A stretch of DNA of 64,000 nucleotides, taken from NCBI RefSeq assembly GCF_002999235.1, contig NZ_CP027236.1:3162001-3226000 (forward strand), written 5' to 3'. The position numbers and the translations under genes were made by a program. Source of the DNA: Actinomyces sp. oral taxon 897. GTDB lineage: Bacteria > Actinomycetota > Actinomycetes > Actinomycetales > Actinomycetaceae. Of the stretch, positions 58,591-64,000 are shown one piece after another. The notes under the pieces were generated by a model. The model worked only from the letters and a program-made list of their open reading frames with translations. It was not told the DNA's origin and ran no database searches. The first letter of the stretch is position 1, and the number at the start of each line of letters is the position of its first letter.

Positions 58591-59742
58591 ATGGCATTCA
58601 CACTTCCTGACGACCTCGCCCCCGAGATCTACCCTCTGGCCTGGCTGGTGGGTACCTGGCGTGGCTACGGCATCCTCACCTACGGGCAGGACGTCCCCGA
58701 GCAGGCCGTCTACCAGGAGATGACCTTCGACCACGACGGCGGCCCCTACCTGCGCCAGACCACCACCATCTGGACCGTGGACGCCACCCGCAGCCGCGAC
58801 CTCGACTTTGAGACGCCCGGCCTGCAGGGCGCCTGCCTGCTGGCCCCCGCCCAGATCTGGTCGACCGAGACCACCTACTGGCGCGCGGTCGGCCAGGAAC
58901 AGCCCGCGGCCGCGCAGGGGGAGGAGGAGCGCCCTGCCCCGGCGCAGGGCGCCGCGCTCCCCGCCGACGGCCCCAGGCCAGCCGCGCCAGGCAAGCCTAC
59001 CGAGCCCGCTGCGCCCACCGGGAGCACCATGTCAGCTGCACCCGCTGAGCCCACCGTGCCCACTGGGCCCGCCGGGAGCGTTGAGACCACTGAGCCAGCC
59101 GGGACCACCGTGCCTGCCAAACCCGTCGGGCCTACTGAGAGCGCCGAGCCTGCCGGGAGCACCCGGACCCCGGGACCCGCCGATAGCGATGACGCACCTG
59201 AGGGCACCCGTACCGGCCCCCTGATCCCCGTGACCGCCCTGGAGCTGGTCTCAGCCGACCCCGCCGGGCACGTGGCCGTCTGGGAGGGCTGGATCCGGGG
59301 CCCGCGGGCCCAGGTGGGCACCCAGGCCGTGGGACGCACCCGCACCAGCGCCCCGGTGACCGAGATGACCCGTATGTTCGGCCTGGTGGGCGGCGACCTC
59401 ATGTGGACCCAGGACATGGCCGCCTTCGGCGTCCAGGAGCTGCGGACCTACGCCTCCGGGCGTCTGGGCCGCGTGGAGGACCCCGAGGACCCCGCCACCC
59501 GTCCCGGCTCCGCCCTGCCGCCCCTCCCGGCCACCGCTCCCGGGGCCTCCGCCCCCGACGCCTCTGGGACCAGGACCTCTGGGACCGGGGCCAGCAGGCC
59601 CCTGTCGGCCGACGCCGTGGCGGGCCCGACCGAGGGAGGGGACGCCAGCGCCCCGTCTGCCACTCCCACCACCCCGGCTGGTACCCCGACCAAGGCCCCC
59701 GACGCCCAGGCTGGTGCCCCCGAAGCCCCGGCCGCCAGGTAA
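58591..59742 (+). CDS. Nitrobindin-like beta-barrel protein (FABP/DUF1794) with large insert
   Basis: The THAP4/nitrobindin-type barrel begins PEIYPLAWLVGTWRGYG, with the GxWxGxG motif at residues 21-27, and resumes at LIPVTALELVSADPAGHVAVWEGW. Between these halves (about residues 105-212) is a Pro/Thr/Glu/Ala-rich insert with PAEPT, TEPAGTT and AEPAGST repeats, and a second Pro/Ala/Thr-rich tail covers about 300-383. Family members are usually near 160-220 aa; this is 383. The C-terminal helix region reads TYASGRLGRVE where heme-binding members have a His, so heme binding is doubtful. Followed after 11 bp by the YgfZ gene. Confidence 0.8.
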   Translation: MAFTLPDDLAPEIYPLAWLVGTWRGYGILTYGQDVPEQAVYQEMTFDHDGGPYLRQTTTIWTVDATRSRDLDFETPGLQGACLLAPAQIWSTETTYWRAVGQEQPAAAQGEEERPAPAQGAALPADGPRPAAPGKPTEPAAPTGSTMSAAPAEPTVPTGPAGSVETTEPAGTTVPAKPVGPTESAEPAGSTRTPGPADSDDAPEGTRTGPLIPVTALELVSADPAGHVAVWEGWIRGPRAQVGTQAVGRTRTSAPVTEMTRMFGLVGGDLMWTQDMAAFGVQELRTYASGRLGRVEDPEDPATRPGSALPPLPATAPGASAPDASGTRTSGTGASRPLSADAVAGPTEGGDASAPSATPTTPAGTPTKAPDAQAGAPEAPAAR

Positions 59743-59753
59743 GGAGCCGCCTC

Positions 59754-60941
59754 ATGCACCCCTCACCGCTGCTGGAGCGCGCCGACGCCGTCGCCGGCGC
59801 CCCGCAGGACGTGGACGCCACCGTCCCCGCCCACTACGGCTCACCCCTGCCCGAGCAGGCCGCCCTGGTGGCGGGCCTGGCCCTCAGCGCCCTGGCCCGC
59901 GACGTCGTCGCCGTCACCGGCCCGGACCGCCTCAGCTGGCTGACCACCCTGTCCAGCCAGGTCCTGACCCACCTGGCCCCCGGTGACGGGGGCGTGGAGA
60001 CCCTGCTCATGGACGCCCAGGGCCATATCACCCACGCCCTGGCCGCCCTGGACGACGGCCAGGTCCTCTGGCTGGTCACGGAGGCGGGCGCCGGCCCCGC
60101 GCTCGCGGACTTCCTGGACTCCATGCGCTTTATGCTGCGCGTGGAGGCCACCGACCGCCCCGACGTCCAGGTCCTGGGGGCCATGGGCCAGGGGCTGGAG
60201 GCCCTGGAGGAGGCGGCCCGCTCGGTGAACCTGCCCGACCCGCACGCCGGGACGGCCCTGGTCGGCACCTGGCGCGACCCGTGGCCCGGCGTCGTGGAGG
60301 GCGGGACGAGCTACGACCTGGGGCGTACGCGCCCGCACCCGGGCCAGGACTACCGCGCGGGGATGGTCCTGGTGCCCCGCGACGCCGTCACCCAGGTGGC
60401 TGAGGCGTTCCTGGGCGAGGAGGCCCCGGACGGGCGGCGTCTGGCCGGGGCCCTGGCCTGGGAGGCGCTGCGGGTGGAGGCCGGGCGGCCGCGGGCGGCC
60501 CGGGAGGTGGACGCGCGCACCATCGCCCACGAGCTGGACTGGCTGCGCACCGCCGTGCACCTGAACAAGGGCTGCTACCCCGGGCAGGAGACGATCGCGC
60601 GCACCCTCAACCTGGGGCGGCCGCCGCGTCGGCTGACCATCCTTCAGCTCGACGGGCTGGGTGGCCGGGCGCCCGTCCCCGGTGCCGTCGTGCGCCTGGG
60701 GGAGCGGGCGGTCGGGACGGTCACCAGCGTGGTACGCCACCACGAGTGCGGGCCGATGGCCCTGGCGCTGCTGCGCCGGGGGGTGCCGTCCGACGCCGCC
60801 CTGAGCGTGGACCTGGAGGAGCTCGAGGCCGGGGGCGGCCCGGCGCGTGTGGACGCCACCCAGGAGATCCTGGTCGCCCCTGAGGGCCGGGCCCAGGCGA
60901 GCCCCGCCCAGCGTCCCGGCGCCGAGCTGCGTAGGCGCTGA
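59754..60941 (+). CDS. ygfZ: Folate-binding YgfZ family protein
   Basis: Tetrahydrofolate-dependent factor for iron-sulfur protein assembly or repair, related to glycine-cleavage T protein. The signature KGCYPGQET is at about residues 271-279, followed by IARTLNLGRPPRRL. 395 aa. ATG 59754 has AAGGAG 8 bases upstream; the longer open frame overlaps the previous gene out of phase. Sits directly behind the nitrobindin-like gene, a pairing common in actinobacteria. Confidence 0.93.
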   Translation: MHPSPLLERADAVAGAPQDVDATVPAHYGSPLPEQAALVAGLALSALARDVVAVTGPDRLSWLTTLSSQVLTHLAPGDGGVETLLMDAQGHITHALAALDDGQVLWLVTEAGAGPALADFLDSMRFMLRVEATDRPDVQVLGAMGQGLEALEEAARSVNLPDPHAGTALVGTWRDPWPGVVEGGTSYDLGRTRPHPGQDYRAGMVLVPRDAVTQVAEAFLGEEAPDGRRLAGALAWEALRVEAGRPRAAREVDARTIAHELDWLRTAVHLNKGCYPGQETIARTLNLGRPPRRLTILQLDGLGGRAPVPGAVVRLGERAVGTVTSVVRHHECGPMALALLRRGVPSDAALSVDLEELEAGGGPARVDATQEILVAPEGRAQASPAQRPGAELRRR

Positions 60942-60970
60942 GGGCACAGGCTGCTCCCAGGTGCCTTGGC

Positions 60971-60976
60971 TAGGCT
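60971..60976 (+). promoter_or_regulatory. -10 box before the DUF2516 gene
   Basis: TAGGCT with eight bases to GTG 60985; fits a leaderless or nearly leaderless start. Confidence 0.4.
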
Positions 60977-60984
60977 CACGGGCC

Positions 60985-61398
60985 GTGACCGTACTCGCTC
61001 TTATCGCCACCTACGCCACCTACGTCGTGGTCTGGTCCTGGTACGCCGCCCAGCTCGTCAGCGTCCTGCTGGGGCTGTGGGCCCTCCTGGACGCCGCCGT
61101 CCGCCCGGCCGACCACTTCATTGCCGCCGGCAGGCGCACCAAGGGCTTCTGGCTCGGTGTCACCGGCGCGGCCACCGCCGTCCTGGTCCTGACCGGCAAC
61201 CTCCTCGACCCCGGGGCCGCCGTGGGCGGCTTCGGCATGCTGGGCCTGCTGGGCGTGACCGCCGCCGCCGTCTACCTGACCGACGTGCGCCCCGCCCTGA
61301 ACGTCTACAGGCCGGTCCGGGTCCGCTCCCGTCTGCGGGTGGTCCGCGGCACCACCCAGTCCCGGCCGCGACGTCGCCGCGACTGGGGCAGGCACTAG
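60985..61398 (+). CDS. DUF2516 family small membrane protein
   Basis: 137 residues with three predicted helices ([55 protein letters not shown]) and a basic cytoplasmic tail (RSRLRVVRG...RPRRRRDW). [13 protein letters not shown] is a family segment. Function unknown. The stop TAG shares a G with the dtd GTG start. Confidence 0.8.
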   Translation: MTVLALIATYATYVVVWSWYAAQLVSVLLGLWALLDAAVRPADHFIAAGRRTKGFWLGVTGAATAVLVLTGNLLDPGAAVGGFGMLGLLGVTAAAVYLTDVRPALNVYRPVRVRSRLRVVRGTTQSRPRRRRDWGRH

Positions 61399-61856
61399 TG
61401 CGCGCCGTCCTCCAGCGGGTCAACCACGCGGCCGTGCGTGTCCACCAGGACGGGGCGGACACGGTGGTCGGGCGGATTACGCGCCCGGGCCTGCTGGCGC
61501 TGGTGGGGGTCACCCACACCGACGGTGTCGCGCAGGCGGCCAGGATCGCCCGCAAGATCGCTGAGCTGCGCCTCCTTGAGGGGGACGACGCCTCCGGTCC
61601 TGAGAGGTCCGTCACCGACCTGGGGGCGCCGGTGCTGGTGGTCTCCCAGTTCACCCTCTACGCCGACGTGCGCAAGGGGCGGCGGCCGTCGTGGAACGGG
61701 GCGGCCCCCGGCCCGGTGGCCCAGCCCCTGGTGGACGCCGTGGTGGCGGACCTGCGGGCGCGCGGCCTGGAGGTGGCCACCGGGAGGTTCGGGGCCCGTA
61801 TGCGGATCGACATGGAGGCTGACGGGCCGGTCACCGTCCTGGTGGAGGCCGACTAG
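61398..61856 (+). CDS. dtd: D-aminoacyl-tRNA deacylase Dtd
   Basis: Homodimeric proofreading enzyme that removes D-amino acids (and glycine from tRNA-Ala) after mischarging. The catalytic SQFTL motif occurs in [19 protein letters not shown] (about residues 78-96), and the cross-subunit GP motif is [11 protein letters not shown] at the C-terminus. 152 aa, normal. GTG 61398 overlaps the DUF2516 stop by one base, so translation is coupled. Confidence 0.95.
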   Translation: MRAVLQRVNHAAVRVHQDGADTVVGRITRPGLLALVGVTHTDGVAQAARIARKIAELRLLEGDDASGPERSVTDLGAPVLVVSQFTLYADVRKGRRPSWNGAAPGPVAQPLVDAVVADLRARGLEVATGRFGARMRIDMEADGPVTVLVEAD

Positions 61857-62037
61857 CCCCGGCAGTGGGGCCCCACCTGGGTACCTACGCCCGTAGGCGG
61901 GCTGGCGCACCAGGGCAGGGGCGCCCGGGGGTACCCTGCCGCCGCAGAGTACAGTCCGGTCAGGTCGGTGGCGCCCGGGCCCCCGCCTGGGGGTACCCTC
62001 GGGGAAGGGGAAGCACGAGAGAGCTGAGGGCAGGCAA

Positions 62038-62655
62038 ATGGGTATTGAGGCGGTACTCGGGGACATTACGCTCCAGGAGGTCGACGCGGTCGTCAACGCC
62101 GCCAACTCCTCCCTGCTGGGCGGGGGAGGTGTGGACGGGGCCATCCACCGGGCCGCGGGGCCGCGGCTGCTGGAGGCCTGCCGCTCCCTGCGCGCCACGA
62201 GGCTGCCCGACGGCCTGCCCGTGGGCCAGGCCGTGGCCACCCCCGGCTTCGACCTGCCCGCCACCTGGGTCATCCACACCGTGGGCCCCAACCGGTACGC
62301 CGGGCAGAGCGACCCGGCCCTGCTGCGCTCGGCCTTTGACACCAGCCTGGAGACGGCCCAGGGGCTGGGGTGCTCCAGCGTGGCCCTGCCTGCCGTGTCG
62401 GCTGGCGCCTACGGCTGGGACGCCGAGGTGGTGGCCCGCACCGCCGTGGCCAGCGCCCGCGCCCACCTGGGTGGCCCCGGCGCACACGTCAGCCCCGGTG
62501 CACACGCTGACTCCGGTGCACACGCCGGCTCCGACCCGGACCGCGCCCTTGGCACCGGCCAGGAGGGCCCGCTGCGCCTCATCCGCTTTGTGCTGTTCTC
62601 CCCGGCCCTGCTGCGGGCCTTTGAGCGGGCCCTGGGGGACCCGGGCGGGCGGTAG
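62038..62655 (+). CDS. Macrodomain protein (O-acetyl-ADP-ribose deacetylase type)
   Basis: Binds ADP-ribose and probably removes O-acetyl-ADP-ribose or mono-ADP-ribose from acidic residues. It begins IEAVLGDITLQEVDAVVNAA, with NSSLLGGGGVDGAIHRAAG forming the MacroD-type binding loop, and LPAVSAGAYGWDAE contacting the diphosphate. A repeat-rich insert (GAHVSPGAHADSGAHAG, about residues 147-163) interrupts the last helix-strand unit. 205 aa. A Shine-Dalgarno-like GAGAGCTGAGGG precedes ATG 62038. The 180-bp gap before it has duplicated GGGGGTACCCT words. Confidence 0.92.
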   Translation: MGIEAVLGDITLQEVDAVVNAANSSLLGGGGVDGAIHRAAGPRLLEACRSLRATRLPDGLPVGQAVATPGFDLPATWVIHTVGPNRYAGQSDPALLRSAFDTSLETAQGLGCSSVALPAVSAGAYGWDAEVVARTAVASARAHLGGPGAHVSPGAHADSGAHAGSDPDRALGTGQEGPLRLIRFVLFSPALLRAFERALGDPGGR

Positions 62656-62889
62656 GGCTCAACGCGCCCAGGGGAGGAGACGTACAGCCGGGGCCCCCGG
62701 GCGGGCTGCCAGCCAGCCGGGGTGGGTCCCCGACACCCGTCCGGGCGTTCTCACCCAGGACGTCGTGCCCCTGAGCGCAAGTGGGTCCTCGGCAACCCGG
62801 GCGTCCTGTGTCCCCGTGTCCCCGCGGCGGGGGCAGACGGGCCCCGGGCAGCCCGGTGCCTGACACGCACCGGGCGCCCCGGGCCGGCG

Positions 62890-64000
62890 CTACCTCCAGT
62901 CCCTCCTCTGACGGCGGTAGTAGCTGCCGCTGCCCCCGGAGACGAGGGAGACCAGGGCCGCGACCGCGCCGAAGAGCACGCCGGCGACCGGCCAGATGAT
63001 CCAGCAGATGTCCCAGTACCCCAGGAACCCCCAGACCAGGAAGACCGCCGTGACCAGGGGCCAGTAGACGGCGGCGACGGCTCCGACCAGGGCGTTGGAC
63101 CTGCCCGCGGTGGTGGTCGGCTGCCCCTCCTCGGTGAGGGTCTCGTAGGTGGAGGAGGCCCAGGAGACCGGCAGGAGGACCAGCAGGCCGGTCGCGACGA
63201 AGGCGAGGGTCAGGCAGACGCCGACGGCGAGGTAGATGCTGTGGTCGTACCGGCTGCCCAGGACGGCCGCGACCACGGTGGGGACCGGTGAGAGCATGAA
63301 CAGCCCGACGGCGACCATGAGGGCCCGGGACCGGGGGCCCTCGTTGTCCGCCCGCAGGCGTGAGGCCCAGGCGGAGACCTCCTGGCTCTGCGTGAAGCGA
63401 CCGTCGATCAGGTGCTCCAGGCCCAGGCCCACGAAGGCCTGGCGGCGACGCAGCAGGAGGAGGACGCCGACGATAATGCCCAGGAGGGTCAGGACCAGAC
63501 CGACCAGGCTGGTCACGTCGTCGGCCGGCCCGGCGTGGTCGTCGGCCAGGCTGGCCAGGAGGATCAGGGGGCAGGGGGACATAATGATTACGGCCACCCC
63601 CCAGGCCAGCAGGCGGCTGGTGGACCGGCGGGCCTGGGCCAGGGCCTGGGCCTCGGACAGGGTGACCACGGGGTAGCCGCCGGGGTCCGCGGGCGCCCCC
63701 TGCGGCACACCCAGCGCCCCTTGCGGCACGCCCGGCGCCCCTGCACCGGGTACGGATCCCGCACCGGGCACGGACCCCGGTACGGCCCCCGCACCACCGG
63801 CCTGGGCCGAGCGCAGGTCGGGCAGGATACCCAGGGTGGGGGCGAGCTCCTCGAGGTTGCCGAAGTCGGTGATCACCTGGCCGACGGCCTCGTTGTGGGT
63901 CCTGCCCCGGCTGATGGCGTCAGAGTAGGCGTCCTCCATCATGGTGCGGAGCTCGGCCTTGGCCTCCAGGAGACGTGGGGTGGCGGGGTAGGGGGCGAAC
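62890..64000 (-). CDS. Permease-prefix-domain membrane protein, 5' end cut by the window
   Basis: The C-terminal 370 or so residues are present; the frame is open to the window end, and ATG 63942 is internal (the homologous helix LLEAKAELRTMMEDAYSDAI begins upstream). The N-terminal part matches the HAAS/DUF1700-like permease prefix (RTHNEAVGQVITDFGNLEELA), a helical module often found with PadR regulators. A Gly/Ala/Pro/Val repeat linker (PGSVPGAGSVPGAGAPG) and about six membrane helices follow, ending in a basic tail. Function unknown; a PadR-type regulator gene may lie beyond the window. Confidence 0.75.
   Translation of the reverse strand, partial: FAPYPATPRLLEAKAELRTMMEDAYSDAISRGRTHNEAVGQVITDFGNLEELAPTLGILPDLRSAQAGGAGAVPGSVPGAGSVPGAGAPGVPQGALGVPQGAPADPGGYPVVTLSEAQALAQARRSTSRLLAWGVAVIIMSPCPLILLASLADDHAGPADDVTSLVGLVLTLLGIIVGVLLLLRRRQAFVGLGLEHLIDGRFTQSQEVSAWASRLRADNEGPRSRALMVAVGLFMLSPVPTVVAAVLGSRYDHSIYLAVGVCLTLAFVATGLLVLLPVSWASSTYETLTEEGQPTTTAGRSNALVGAVAAVYWPLVTAVFLVWGFLGYWDICWIIWPVAGVLFGAVAALVSLVSGGSGSYYRRQRRDWR

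Overview
The window is very GC-rich, gene-dense DNA with strong GC3 codon bias. The family mix points to an actinobacterium: a GlgE/maltokinase alpha-glucan pathway, WhiB1, a PdtaS-type cytosolic histidine kinase, a T-box-controlled eukaryote-like IleRS, DUF2505, DUF2516 and DUF2993 proteins, and an FHA-EssC/FtsK ATPase. An Actinomyces- or Schaalia-like member of the Actinomycetaceae is my best guess. That is inference from family content, not from a search. I see no rRNA, tRNA, transposase or phage gene.

Layout. 0-3.9 kb (minus): maltokinase and GlgE, a glucan-building pair. 4.0-9.1 kb (plus): a heterodimeric ABC exporter and an MFS-like permease. 9.1-9.8 kb: a convergent non-coding gap with direct repeats, a dispersed 22-bp repeat and a perfect orphan promoter. 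9.8-15.2 kb (minus): trpS, a membrane alpha/beta-hydrolase and the debranching enzyme glgX. 15.4-24.7 kb (plus): etfB, etfA, then MoxR ATPase, DUF5682, VWA and SWIM genes; from the ATPase on, each gene overlaps the next by four bases. 24.8-27.1 kb (minus): a single-pass membrane beta-propeller-like protein. 27.3-37.7 kb (plus): three tandem DUF4132 (YehI/MolR family) paralogues, the first broken by a frameshift in a G-run. Together 17.3-37.7 kb resembles an enlarged version of the poorly understood Escherichia coli yehI / yehL-yehM-yehP-yehQ gene set and is the most interesting region here.

37.8-40.0 kb (minus): mnmA and an acyltransferase. 40.1-44.1 kb: an 18-mer repeat tract, a T-box leader and ileS. 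44.4-47.4 kb: DUF2505, a PdtaS-like kinase and whiB1. 47.6-51.8 kb (minus): a large FHA-FtsK/EssC ATPase without visible type VII partners. 51.9-55.9 kb (plus): an SRAP DNA-damage protein, a repeat-rich gap with a CRISPR-like degenerate cluster, and ligA. 56.1-58.0 kb (minus): a proline-rich DUF2993 membrane protein. 58.0-58.6 kb: a MITE-like inverted repeat. 58.6-62.7 kb (plus): a nitrobindin-like barrel with a large insert, a YgfZ folate-binding protein, DUF2516, Dtd and a macrodomain protein. The last gene (minus) is a permease-prefix membrane protein that runs off the end.

Themes across the window. Many genes begin 6-9 bases after a TANNNT box, which suggests leaderless mRNAs. Several proteins carry low-complexity insertions. 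A 22-bp-period repeat recurs in four intergenic gaps, three of them between convergent genes.
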